A stretch of DNA of 64,000 bases. Origin: Cyprinodon diabolis. Its lineage: Eukaryota; Chordata; Actinopteri; Cyprinodontiformes; Cyprinodontidae. Below are positions 32,351 through 44,320 of the stretch, one piece after another. How positions within the stretch are numbered: the first letter of the stretch is position 1; every line of letters begins with the position of its first letter. Under the pieces are notes generated by a model that was not told the DNA's origin, made no database searches, and saw only the letters and a list, made by a program, of their open reading frames with translations. The position numbers were made by a program, and so were the translations under genes. The stretch spans positions 4,158,052 to 4,222,051 of the forward strand of contig CM060080.1 of NCBI GenBank assembly GCA_030533445.1, given 5' to 3'.

Positions 32351-33049
32351 AAGGTATAGAGGACATTGTGTTATTTCCGGGTGGATCATCTAAATAATTT
32401 GTCCTCCTAATTGTCACTCATTCTAGTTATATGTTTACATAAGGCCAGCCTACGTGCGCGTACCGTTAGCTATCTTTTTCCGTGCATGCGCAATTTCAGG
32501 TGTATATATCTGTGGTGAGCTTAGGTTTCAGACAGTCATTGAAGCTCACCTTTCTCACCGCGGTTCTTTGAAAATGGCTGAGGGTCGTCAGAGGAAAAAG
32601 TGTATGAGAAGAAAAGAAAGGCCTCAGAAGAGGCAGATATATCCCAGAATGATCTGTGTGGAGAGCTCTCCTCGCAAAGCATTATGGGATTTACTGTCAC
32701 AGCGGCCGGCTGTCGCCATAGGCTGCCGCTACCTGAGAGCAGCGATTAATTACAAAGATGGCGCAATCATCACGCAGACAAACGAAGAAGTGATTATCTG
32801 TCCGAACAGTAAGTTAACTGAGTTTACTATAAAGTCCACTATATATCCCCACCCTATATAGTGATTGTGGGATTTAGGGGTTAGCACAGACGTTTGGGCA
32901 CAGTAAGATTGTATGAGCTATGAGAACAGCAACTTTTAAACACGGCGTGCACGAGGAGAAATGGGCTCGTGCACTCTCTCAAATTCTTTTTTTTAAAGTG
33001 GAGAGGACTTTTAATAAATTCGACAAAATCATCCACAGTACCTTTAATT

Positions 33050-35525
33050 TTCGGAATTTAATTCCTTTTGAAATAATTTTTATAAGTCAAATTCTCTTTA
33101 CTCCAAGACCAATACAAACACTCATTCTTGATGTGCACACCACTAAAAAGTTCCTGCTAACGTGCAGTAGAAAGGGGTCTTTGATCCTCTCTCCAGAGGA
33201 AATCCAGGGGAAGGTGATCTGAAAAATGCAATTTGAAAAGAATAAAAACTAAAGTTATGTAAACGAAGAAAAAAGTATATATATCTTAAGCTGAAAAAAC
33301 AACACTTTTTGTTTAGGAAGTTTTAAAAGTTTCACTTCTGCATTTCTTTTATTTTTTTATTGGAAACATGCTATTTCTTGCAACAATGATGGAACAAAAT
33401 TCACTCCCTACAGATCAAGTTTTCCACCTCATAACTGCAAGAATCTTCCCTACAAACACTGTAGATGCTGTAACTGAAGGCCATTTCTTTTTTTGTGATT
33501 TCTGACGTGACAAAAGAGAATAAAATGCTGATAGTTAATGACAGATTGTAAGAAAGTTGACGTTTTCTGTATTTTATCAAACAATCTTTGCACTGAGTAA
33601 CGGCTGAGAATGTTGTAATTGGCTGACGGGGGGTGATTAATAGGCTGTGTCAAGCTAAATCCCAAATTTGGCAAGTGAAGTCAAATGTGATGAGTGCGGC
33701 TAATGTCAGCAAGCTGTGGTTTTATTTTGGGGGCTGTAATTGATCACAACTGTTCATCATTATTCTGATTTCCCTCCCTTTCTTTGCGGTGACTCTGAGA
33801 TGCGTACAGCCGCTGCAGATGTGTCCTGGAAGGGCCTTTGCTCAATACCTTAAAGGTCCTGACAGCTCAGCTTCTGGGAGCACAGCAACCTTCGGGTCGG
33901 CCCGACTTGACTTCCATGCCAGATGAACATCGGAGCTGGAAGCTGGAACTGAATTAGATGATGGTGCTGGTAGTAATTTTTTGGGGCCTGTTGGCGCCTG
34001 TCTTCTGACAGCACAGAGCCCCAGACTTTGCCTTAACCCCAGCTCTGGTTCCATCTCCACGCAGGAGTGTTACTGGAAATCTGTCTATTGGGACCTGGAT
34101 CTGATAGTTATGTCAGGTCAGACCTGCCAGGATCCCTAGCAATGTTTGGAGAACACAGACCGTTGTTAGTGAGAACACTTATCCTTTGATTATTCATCTT
34201 TGACGGCGAAAAAAAAAAAGAAGAAATTTACTGTTAGCCATTTTTATGCTGAATAGTTTTTTTAAACCTAAAACCACTTTGGTTCATGTCTGTCAAATCT
34301 GATTGAGGTTTCCAGGAGGTTATGTTGGTAACCAAATGATTTAGATGAAAATGGAGGCAGTAGTGAACCAATAAGGTGGAACCTCTTATGCTTCCTTGTT
34401 CGATATGAGACACCAAAGTTCACGAGTGGTTTTATTGGTCACCATCATTTAGCACAGAGAATAATTCTAATTTTGAAAAAAAAACTGCAGATACAAAATA
34501 GACATCAAGACTTTAAGCTTTGGAATATTAAATAGATCCCTGAATATATATATACACACATATAAACACTAAAACCAAACTAACATTGAACAAATCTGCG
34601 GAGAACTTGTTGCAGAGCCAGATTACAGCAAACTACACAGATTACACCAAATAAACAAAAACACATTTCCATCCGTGAGCAGTAGTTTCATTTACCTTTG
34701 CTCCCTATGTTTGATTCTACCTTTTCTTTTTATTTAAAGAGTCACTAGGTAGTTTTTTTTTTATTGAAAAATATGTGAAAATATGAAAAATAAAGCCTTC
34801 TAATTTGACCCTTAATGACCAAAGCATTGGTTGATGATCAGACTGACGCTTCAGTAGTTTAGCATCGATGCATCTAGAAGTTCCCACAATGTTCGGCGGA
34901 TGTAACATCAACCTTGCCCATGTTAAAAAAAAATAAAAATAAAAGCGTCCCACCTAACAAAAATCAAAGTGTTGTATTCAGGATGGATTTTGTAGATACT
35001 CAGAAGCATCCAGCTCACCTCAGACACCAATGGTGGGTACAGGTACTCCTCGACTTGAGGCGGCACTGGGGGGGGATGGCAGCCCCCTTCTTAAAAAAAA
35101 CAGAAAAATTCATCCCCCTTCTTAAATGACCATCCGCCCACACCATCCCCTGTGTCATTTTATTACTAAATGTGTAAAAGATTTACTATATGTTATCAGT
35201 AATGGCAATAATATTGCCCTTTCAACATTTGGTGGGCTGTGGGCTAATGAGTAGCTTGAGCAAAATAAATAAAATCAAAGAAGTGAGGAACAGAGAGAGA
35301 AACTAGGCCACGATTACTTTCTATGCAAGAAAAGGTTATGGTAAACTGGCTCCATAGGCAACTATGTCTAAGAAAAAAAAAAGCAGATGAGCTTTGAGTT
35401 ATTTTTCAAAGGAATAAAGCAAAGCACATACAGTTAGTCACAGTAAAAGCTGAGCTCAAAGCTATGTATAGGAGAGAAACAGGGCTAAACACTCAAAAAC
35501 AGGCCAGACTCTATTATCAATAAGT
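33050..35525. other. non-coding DNA, no gene seen
   Basis: 33660-33850 has balanced composition and could be conserved non-coding DNA. A few A/T homopolymers; no element boundaries resolved. Confidence 0.4.
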
Positions 35526-35529
35526 TAAA

Positions 35530-35590
35530 GATTTGATGGCAGCAGGATGGAGTCACAGCCAAACAGGAACAGACCAGATAAAGATAGTTA
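35530..35590 (-). repeat. short family E fragment
   Basis: GCAGGATGGAGTCACAGCC and AACAGGAACAGACCAGAT match the longer copy at 36015-36056. Confidence 0.65.
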
Positions 35591-35872
35591 AGTAAGAACC
35601 CTTTGAAGGTTTAACTTTGCTAGCTAGGTAATATTATTAAGAGAATGATGTTAGTCCTGTGACTAGCACATACAAGGACATTTTTTAAAAGACTTTCTGG
35701 TTATATTTTAGTAAATATAATGAGCATATTAGGAAACATAAAAAGTAATGTTATCTTAGTACTTAAGACCTTATTGAAATAATTTTTTTTTACTTAATAA
35801 ACTACAGCTCACAACATGTTAGTAGGTGAGCTATCATGCAGTTGTTGTTAGCTTCTGTGGATTGCTTTTAAT

Positions 35873-36380
35873 TTCAATTCAATTCAGTTTATTTATATAC
35901 CGCCAATTCACAACACATATTTATCTCTAGGCACTTTACAGAAACAATTCAACCAGATCATACAGTCAGATTGGTTCAAGGTTTTCTATCTAAGAAAAAC
36001 CAGATAAATTTCTCTCCAGGATGGAGTCACAGCCAAACAGGAACAGACCAGATGAAGCTACTATGAGAAAAAGCAGAGAGAGCAGAACGTTAGAGATTGA
36101 ACTAACAGATTCTGCAGAGTGGGAGAATAGAGATGGAATGATGAAAAAGGGGTCCCTATGTCCTCCAGCAGTCTAAGCCTATAGCTGCATAACTATAGAG
36201 CGAAGTGAGAGCAAAGTGTTCTGTTAGGAACATAAGGAACAATCAGATCTCTGATATCAGATGGAGCTTGGCCATTTAAGGCTTTATATGTGAGAAGGAG
36301 GATTTTAAATTCTATTGTGGATTTAACAGGAAGCCAATGAAGAGAAGCCAGGATAGGAGAGATAGGATCTCTCTTTTTAA
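35873..36380 (-). repeat. dispersed repeat family E, minus strand
   Basis: Starts with the reversed tail TTCAATTCAATTCAGTTTATT, then CAGATCATACAGTCAGATTGG, GGATGGAGTCACAGCC, and further in GAAGCCAATGAAGAGAAGCC, a word common in fish retroelement copies. Extends the family beyond the part seen at 14235. Confidence 0.7.
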
Positions 36381-36608
36381 ATTTTTAACAACATTAACAT
36401 AAATCAATAGATCAAATATTTTTTTTTAGCTATAAACCCTTCCCCTGACCTTTGCCAGACCCGTAACCTCTGTTGGTCTCCGTTTGGAAAGATGGGTCAT
36501 ATTCAAAGTTCAGGAAAACTTAACCCAGGCTGTGGTTGTTCTGTGTTTTTATGGCCTTTCCAGGAGTGTAGATGTGTCCTTTATTGGCAGTTTAACCATC
36601 AGGCAAAA

Positions 36609-37226
36609 CTAGGCAGTTGCCTGGGGGGCCCATAAAACTCCTTTTACATGTATGGTTAATCCAACTATTACTTATTTGTGCACATTAATAATGTTTTTGA
36701 TAAAAATTATTTTGCTGAAATGCCGTCAGAATGCTCACAATATTCAGTGTGTCTCGGCCCCCACCTACCTTCAGTGTCCATCACATTGGATCAGTCAATT
36801 TGCTGCACATGTGCAGAAAGGTCCAAACACACCATTCAAAAACAAACACAGCAAAGAGCAGTGTTGCCAACTTTGTGCTTTTGTCTCTATATTTAGCATC
36901 CTTTCAGACCCCTCTAGCACTTTTATTTTGAAGAAGCACCTTGCGCCAAATTTAGCAACTTTGTTCTGTCCTGAGACTTTGGCGACAACATATAAAAGCA
37001 CATTAGTGATTGGAAAAATCTTTCATTTCTTTTGGGACAGCTTGAAAAGTCAGCTAAGCACATTGCCAATATTACAAGAAAAGGGGACTAAAGAAAACAA
37101 AGAGGAAAACAGGGACAAAAGGTAGAACAAATAATAGATATTTATTATATATGTATTGTCTTTTCAGTTCAGAGGGTCCCCTGCCTGTCTTTGCCTAGGG
37201 CCCAAAATGTCCTAAATTTGCCCCTG
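36609..37226. mobile_element. degenerate hAT-like element
   Basis: The left end CAGGCAAAACTAGG with GGGGGGCCC and the right end GGGCCC...AAATTTGCCCCTG resemble inverted hAT-type ends with GGGCCC subterminal tracts. No matching target duplication was found. A 157-codon frame inside shows no domain. Confidence 0.4.
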
Positions 37227-37576
37227 TCCTGTAACTCTGAGAGGAAGTAGGAGACCTTTTGTTTTGCAAAAATCTGGTTCTGGATGTGGCATCAGGACTA
37301 CTTAACCTTAGTAGGGACTGCAGAATGAAGTCATTTTAGCCATGTTCTTTCTGTTCTCCCCGATGTGGTCTCCCTGGGCACACACCGGCAAGAACAAATG
37401 TGGGGTTTGTAAAGGGATTTATACCAAGCACCAGTTTTGTACTGTAGTACTCAAGATCGGTCTTGGTCTCGAGACCATTTTTTGATGGTCTCGTCTCGGA
37501 CTTGACCGCATTCGGTCTTGGTCTTGTCTCGGGCGCTGAGGACTCGGCATTTTATTTCAAGACCGGTCAAGACCAC

Positions 37577-39431
37577 AAGTTCACAGAGGCTGTGACATCA
37601 TACATCAGCTTCTGTGAGGACTGCTGTATTCCAACACGAACCAGGGTGAATTACAATAATGACAAACCCTGGTTCACTGGCAAACTCAGAAGACTTAGGT
37701 TGGACAAGGAAGAGGCCTTCAGGAGCGGAGATAAATGCAGATTCAAAGATGCAAAATACAAGTTTAGCAAGGCGGTGAAAGAGGCTAAACGACTGTACTC
37801 TGAGAAGCTGCAAAACCATCTTTCTGCCAACGACTCTGCCTCTGTCTGGAAAGGGCTTAGCCAGATAACAAACTACAAGCCTAAAGCCCCCCACTCCATG
37901 AACGACCGACAGTTAGCCAACGACCTGAACAACTTCTACTGTCGTTTCGACAGACAGAGGGACAGTCATGCATCCACCCCCCACAACACCACCCAACAGA
38001 TCACCTCCACCCCCTCCTCCTCAGTGACAACTCTTTCCATAAAAGAGAGAGATGTAAACAAAATCTTCAAAAAACAGAACCCCCGGAAAGCTGCTGGACC
38101 AGATTCTGTCACTCCATCCACTTTGAAGCTCTGTGCTGACCAGCTGTCTCCAGTGTTCACAGACATTTTTAACACCTCACTGGCGACATGTCACGTGCCA
38201 GCCTGCTTTAAATCCTCCACCATCATCCCTGTCCCCAAGAAGCCAAGGACCACAGGACTTAATGACTTTAGACCCGTCGCCCTGACCTCTGTGGTCACGA
38301 AGTCCTTTGAGCGTCTTGTGCTGTCACACCTGAAAGAAATCACGGACCCCCTCCTGGACCCCTTTCAGTTTGCCTACAGAACCAACAGGTCTGTAGATGA
38401 CACTGTCAACCTGGCCCTTCACCACATTCTCCAGCACCTGGACTCCGCAGGAACCTACGCCAGGATCCTGTTTGTGGACTTCAGCTCGGACTTCAACACA
38501 ATCATCCCAGCTCTGCTCCAGGAGAAGCTCTCCCAGCTGAATGTGCCTGACTCCACCTGCAGGTGGATCACAGACTTCCTGTCGGACAGGAAGCAGTACG
38601 TAAAGCTGGGAACACAGTTCTCTGACTCACAGCTCATCAGCACTGGTTCCCCCCAGGGCTGTGTTCTTTCTCCTCTGCTCTTCTCCCTGTACACCAACAG
38701 CTGCACCTCCAGTCATCAGTCTGTCAAGCTCCTGAAGTTCGCGGATGACACCACTCTCATCGGACTGATCTCCGATGGTGACGAGTCCGCCTACAGGTGG
38801 GAGGCTGACCATCTGGTGACCTGGTGCAGGGAGAACAACCTGGAGCTCAACGCTCTAAAAACAGTGGAGTTGGTTGTGGACTTCAGAAAGAGCGCAGCCC
38901 CAGCTAACCCCATCACCCTCTGTGACTCCACCATTGACTCTGTGGAGTCTTTCCGCTTCCTGGGAACTATCATCTCCCAGGACCTAAAGTGGGAGCTGAA
39001 CATCGACTCCCTCACCAAGAAAGCCCAGCAGAGGATGTACTTCCTGCGGCAGCTGAAGAAATTCAACCTGCCCAGGACAATGATGGTGCAGTTCTACTCC
39101 TCCATCATTGAGTCTATCCTCACTTCCTCCATCTCCATCTGGTACACTGGTGCCACCGCTAAGGACAAGAGCAGACTGCAGCGTGTCATCCGGTCTGCAG
39201 AGAAGGTGATTGGCTGCAACCTCCCATCTCTCCAGGAGCTGCACGCCTCCAGGACTCTGAGACGTGCAGGGAAGATTGTGGCTGATCCCTCGCACCCCAG
39301 TCACAGATTATTTCAGTCACTTCCCTCTGGCAGGAGGCTGCGGTCCATCAGGACCAGAACCTCCCGTCACAAAAACAGTTTTTTTCCCATCTGCTATCGG
39401 CCTTATCAACAAGGCCAAGACCCGCCCGTGA
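37577..39431 (+). pseudogene. L2-type ORF2 reverse transcriptase, truncated
   Basis: An open frame runs 37463-39505 (680 codons), but codons 1-38 derive from the surrounding hAT-like repeat, so its ATG is not native. In that numbering: KPWFTGKLRRL about 68-78, PRKAAGPDSVTPSTLK 207-222, RT box FVDFSSDFN with Asp 339, SPQGCVLSPLLFSLY 396-410, FADD box 426-429 and CRENNLELNALKTVE 455-469. All catalytic Asp are present. At the C-terminus the family's AIGLINKAKTRP ending is found in another frame (about 39394-39431), so a small indel near 39390 shifted the tail. Lacks the APE-type endonuclease expected upstream, so it cannot retrotranspose itself. Confidence 0.9.
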
Positions 39432-39657
39432 CACTGGACAATGTTTCTCTCCCCCATTCAGGATTTCTGCGTTACATTAACGCACAGTCTACTGTGTGTA
39501 TATAGCTTCTGTGTGTATATATATATATATATATTTATATATATTCTATCTTATTTTGTTATTTTGTTTTGTTTTGTTTTTTCTCTGCACCAACAACGCC
39601 AAGTCAAATTCCTTGTAAGTGCAAACCTACTTGGCAATAAACTTGATTCTGATTCTG
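37577..39657 (+). mobile_element. 5'-truncated L2-type LINE
   Basis: Carries the RT half of ORF2 and a complete 3' end: AATTCCTTGTAAGTGC, CTTGGCAATAAACTTG and the terminal TGATTCTGATTCTGA short repeat characteristic of L2/CR1-type elements. The endonuclease half is absent. The host is the hAT-like element at 37432. Confidence 0.88.
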
Positions 39658-39984
39658 AACTGTGGAAATAACGCTAATCATCAGAATATTATCAGTTTCT
39701 TTAAGATCCTTCTTTTTATTGGATGCTTGGATTCAAATCCAAGCAATTACCTGTCTCATTGGTAAATGGATGCTTTTTTTTTTTTTTTTTTTACCGCTGT
39801 CCCGCCCAACCCCTTTCACCTGCGCGCGGGCTACAGCACTTCGATTGATAGTCACAAGTGGTTGTCTGAGAACGGCCTAACGGACCCTAAAAGTCTTGGT
39901 CTTGTCTCGGTTTCGATACACTCTGGTCTTGGTCTTGTCTTGGTCTCGGGTTAGGTAGTCTTGACCACAACACTGCCAAGCCCA

Positions 39985-41515
39985 CTATATCATCTCCCTT
40001 TGATTTTGTCTCTTGGAGTGTTTTGCTGAGGGGTTGTGAAGCTTAGCTTTGCAAAGACAATCAGCATAGATATTGGCTCCTAGTGTCCAAAATTAAGAAC
40101 AAGTCCTACGGCATGACGATATCAACCATCGGAAAGGTCTTAGAGGATGATGTGAATGTAAAAAACTGAAGGGTATATTATTCTGGGCATAAGCAAATGG
40201 GGTTTAAATGCTCCAAAAATGAATGTTACCTTAAAAAAAAAACTAAAAAAAACAAAACAGATATTTGCATTCAAAACCTTTTACTCCAGCTGCAATGAAG
40301 GGAATAAACACAATAATTTAAAACCACATCTGAGTGACATCTGTAGACAGTTTGGTGTCATTAAAACTATAGATGTAAAAATAAAATTGGTCCCAATGAC
40401 TATAAATTAGGTATTATGTCTTTAGTTCAAGGGATAGTTCTGCAGCGGTACTGGGCCCAGTTGGCCACTATCTAGAAAAACTAAAGCTATTTCAACAGGT
40501 CAGTAAGAAAACATTATAGCGAGGCACATTTAGACCAAAAATGCATCCCCCTCTCTGTGACTGATTTATACTGTTCTATTGGTTCTAATGGCTTCTGAAA
40601 ATGTTCATGTCTTCAGGGTTTTGGTTTGGGACAAATAGAGAATCTAAATAACGACGCAGACTATTTCTTCTTTTTTTATTTTTTAGAAATGTAGGCCGAT
40701 GTAACCTCCATGAGAATGTCAGGATCAAATTCAGCCTGAGTGGTTGCAGAGCAGCAAACAACTTGCAGTACTCAGGCTTGTTTTTTTTACCTTTGTTCCT
40801 ACATGAAACAGATTGTATATTAATACTCTTACTGTCACCTCCATAAATCTCCTCTTGATGGGCTAAAAATTCCTGAGAGGTTTCTTATTCAAGCTGTCGC
40901 CCCTCTGACACAAACAGAAAGGTGCTTTTTGTGTGTTCATATGGGGTTAATCCAAAAGCTGCCCTACTTGCACAGTGATGCCTCATTACTTGTAATACCT
41001 CCCTGTTTGCCCTGAAGAGAGGTGCGGTTCTCCTCGCCGGGCCCAATCGTCAAGGTGACCCAACATGCCCCAGGATGGCAGGCAGACGGGCTGGAAGAGT
41101 GAGGGGAGGTGGGGGTGTCTGTCCTGACTTTATCGCACCCAGGCCACCGTATGCTGGTTGGTGCTCTTGGCCCTGGGTATTTCCAGGCTGCTGCATACGT
41201 CCCGGTGAGCAAGCAGCTGATCTCATTTTTCAACGTGCAGCTGCCCCAACATCAGGCTCAGGTAAAGGTGACCTCCTTTTGCCTTTTGGGAGGTCTTCTG
41301 AACGATGTATGGAGTCTACAGAACTCTTAACTGATTAAATTACTTTGAGCTGCAATCTGAAAATTCTGATTTTGACTACAATATATAATCCATATCAAAA
41401 AGGAGGACAATGTCCATCACAATAGGTTATTTAATAGATGTAGCAGTTCAAAGACAAAAAGAAAATAAAGAAGTTTGCAAAGAACGGCCACTTTATCATG
41501 TACAGCCAGTGCCTG
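39985..41515. other. non-coding DNA, no gene seen
   Basis: 40990-41330 is GC-richer, with overlapping frames lacking motifs; possibly single-copy regulatory DNA. Confidence 0.4.
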
Positions 41516-41517
41516 GT

Positions 41518-42470
41518 ATTTCATAATTATAAGTTATCTTATTAGTATCTCATTAGTATGAGATATAATGTCCTTATTTTGACTTAGCTATCTCATAATT
41601 ATAGGAGAGTATCTCATAACAATGAATTACCTATGTCATAATAAGAATAATAACTCTCAGCTCTTGTTCCTGTTTGGCTGTGACTCCATCCTGGAGAGAA
41701 ATATCAGCCGGACTGCTGCCATCAACACCTTTGTTTCTAGAATTTGGAGCTTGGCCTGTTTTTCAGTGTAGTCCTGTTTCTCTGACTGTGATTGGCTGGA
41801 TTTGCTCTCTTCATCCTCTGACATGGGAGCTGGCTCGGAGCTCGTCTGCCTGTGTTTCCTGGACGGGGGCGCCTTTTACAGTTGTTCCTTGAACCCCAGT
41901 CGGCCTCAGCAGATGGCCGCTCACACTGAGCCTGGTTCTGCTGGAGGTTTCTTCCTGTTGAAAGGAAGTTTTTCCTCTCCATTGTCGCTACAAGCATGCT
42001 TAGTGTGAGGGATTGCTGAAGTGCTGAACTGTCAATGAGTCGATGCAATCAGCTAGTTTTCCTTATATAGAAACTGAATCAATCTGACTGGATGATCTGG
42101 TGAACTGGAAAGTTTCTTGAGATGACATGTGTTGTGAATTGGTGCTATAGAAATAAACTGAATTGAATTGAAATTAGCTATATACTTATGAAATGCTTTG
42201 TCGTTAGTTACTTTCCTGTAATTATGGCAAAGCTAATTCCAAATAATGAGATACTGTCCCATAATTATGAGAAAGTAACTCCAAAGTCAATATAACAACA
42301 AAGCATTTCATAATGAGATAATTTAACTTCAATACAATAATAATGAGGTAGCCAAATCATAACTAAGAGATATTAATATATAGTTATAAGAATACTTTAT
42401 AATAATAAGATAGATGAGACAAAATAATCATATGGTATCTTATAATTATTAGAAACTTTTTCTATTCCAT
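41518..42470. repeat. degenerate ATCTCATAATTATGAGAT-type array, interrupted
   Basis: Words such as TATCTCATAATTATAGGAG, CCCATAATTATGAGA and AAATCATAACTAAGAGATA recur on both sides of the family E copy at 41658-42173. The basic word is itself palindromic. The spacing is irregular. Confidence 0.6.
41658..42173 (+). repeat. dispersed repeat family E, best copy
   Basis: GGCTGTGACTCCATCCTGGAG, AATTTGGAGCTTGGCC, GATGGCCGCTCACACTGAGC and the tail GAAATAAACTGAATTGAATTGA. Orientation and tail suggest a retroposed 3' UTR inserted into the ATCTCATAATTATGAGAT array. Confidence 0.72.
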
Positions 42471-42474
42471 ACTA

Positions 42475-43780
42475 TTCACATACTATTCATGAATGTGAAA
42501 GAAACATTATTAATATTTTCAAGCAGATCTATCTATCAATATTTGTTTTGTTCAGAAATTGAAAAAAAAGAAGCCAATTCTATTTCTATTATTGTAGTTA
42601 ATCATAATAATGACATATTTAAAGTAAAAATGAGCAAAGCATATTAATAGGTATTAATAGGTACAAATACTTTGTTACTTTACTTAAGAAGAAATTTTGG
42701 CGATCTATACTTTAATTGATTAATTATTTTTACACAACTTTTAACTTTTTTTTTTTTTTTTTACTCATTGTCGTTATGGCCTGTTGGTATTTAAAAAAAA
42801 TAGGAACCATCAAAATAATTTGTTTCATCTAGACAATTTGTTTCTTGGTGGTTGGACTTGGTGCTGCCCCAACTTGTTGTTCACCACATAACAAAATAAA
42901 TAGTTTTTCAAGATGATGCAAAGTTAAATTTGACACTGTAACCATTAGTTATAAAACTAAAAAAATAAAGTGCAAGGAAGTTATATTTCAGAATTGTAGA
43001 AAAAAGTTCCTGTAGTGCAGAAAAGCTTCTGTTTCCTGGATTACTTTTACTTTTATACCTTAAGTAGTTTTTAAAATTATATTTTTACACTTTTACTTGA
43101 GTTAAAAAGCTAAAGTTGATGCTCTAACTTCTACAAAAGTGTTTTTTTTTTACAGTAGGATTTCTACTTCTACTGGAGTAACCATCAATAATACTTTTGA
43201 CATCTATGTCAGGTACAAGCAGAGCATTACCATAATGACAGGCTGTGGCTACACCAGGTTAATGCACCACTTAAAAACGAGACGTCTGAGGTGATTTATG
43301 TATTGCAGGGATAGTGAAGATAGTGCTTATCCTGTGTGAATAGAGCTTTATTTTAGCAGCACTAGGATGAGTACTAGTTCTGTTTTACGCATAATGTTAC
43401 CTTTAATTCATTGTACTTTTCTGGTTTCGTCATTTGAATCCCTTTAAAAATATGTTCTCGTTTTTAACCCTGTAATGCCAAATGTATCATATTTGATACA
43501 TACGGTTTCTGAAATGTTTTGCTTCTGACACCTTTTGCATAATTTAATGGTAAAAACTTTGCTCAAAATCCTATTGTACACAATCAGATATACCTGATAA
43601 CAGAGAGCAGAAGACTACACAAAAAATAATCTTGACTTATCGCATAGTAATAAATTATTAATATCAAAAATGTATTTCTGTTTTTTCTTTTTACATATTT
43701 TGTTAAAAGGCCAAATAAGGACTTCAAACCAAAAAAAAGTAATTTTCTGTTTTGTTTTATTCTTGGATCAGGCTTTAAAG
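42475..43780. other. AT-rich non-coding DNA, nothing recognised
   Basis: T and A homopolymers and no motif-bearing frame. 42650-43200 contains ACTTTTACTT-type words. Confidence 0.45.
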
Positions 43781-43786
43781 GGTTAA

Positions 43787-44228
43787 AGGTATCAAGGACA
43801 ATCTTTTATTTCCGGGTGGATCATCTAAATCAGTGGTCCTCCTAACTGTCAATCATTCTGGTGATATGTTTATGTAAGGGCATCCTACATGCTCATCCCG
43901 TTAGCTATCTTTTTTCTGCACTTTCAGGCAAAGATGGTGCAGGCACTGAAGTCGTCATCTGCCCGAACGGTCAGTTAACTGAGTTCCCTATAAAGTCCAC
44001 TATATAGTCGCTGCTCTATATAGTGATGGAGGGATTTAGGGTGGACATTCGGACACAGTAAGCTTGTATGAGCTATGAGAAAAGCAACTTTTAAACAGAG
44101 AGTGCACGAGGAGAAATGGACTTTTGCATGCTCTCACACCCACATTTTTTTTTTTAATGCGGAGAGGGCGGGTCTTTTCAAAAACTTTAATAAATCCTCA
44201 ACAAAAAATCCACCACAGCTATCTTCTT
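43787..44228 (+). mobile_element. TTAA-flanked element D, copy 2
   Basis: Starts AGGTATCAAGGACAAT after TTAA (43783-43786); the right side CCACCACAGCTATCTTCT precedes TTAA at 44229-44232. Lacks the MAEGR-type frame of copy 1 and is the empty-site paralogue of the MITE insertion at 31799. Contains ATAAAGTCCACTATATAG and CTATATAGTGAT words shared with copy 1. Confidence 0.7.
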
Positions 44229-44320
44229 TTAATATATATAAGCACCATTGTTGGTGAAAAATGTATGCTCCGGGGTACCGACACAACTAAGAAACAGACT
44301 TATATAACATTTATTATCAT

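Larger units (their letters stand above)
31791..33043 (+). mobile_element. TTAA-flanked element D, copy 1, with nested MITE
   Basis: Starts AGGCATAG and ends ATCCACAGTACCT, imperfect inverted repeats flanked by TTAA (31787-31790, 33044-33047). A helicase MITE sits 8 bp inside the left end. The rest parallels copy 2 at 43787 (TTTCCGGGTGGATCATCTAAA, GTTAACTGAGTT, GCACGAGGAGAAATGG) but holds about 280 bp more, including an ATG frame at 32574-32861 starting MAEGRQRKKCMRRKERPQKR. I do not recognise that peptide; it may be a first exon. Confidence 0.75.
37432..39975. mobile_element. hAT-like non-autonomous element split by an L2 insertion
   Basis: Left end CAGTTTTGTACTGTAG and right end GACCACAACACTG, flanked by CCAAGCAC (37424-37431) and CCAAGCCC (39976-39983), an 8-bp duplication with one change. 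Both halves are rich in GGTCTTGGTCTTGTCTCGG words, a common fish repeat. Without the L2 the element would be about 460 bp. Confidence 0.75.

Noticed and set aside
36652..37125. 157-codon plus-strand frame
   Set aside because: Lies inside a degenerate hAT-like repeat, no recognisable domain, and overlapping frames of similar length exist.
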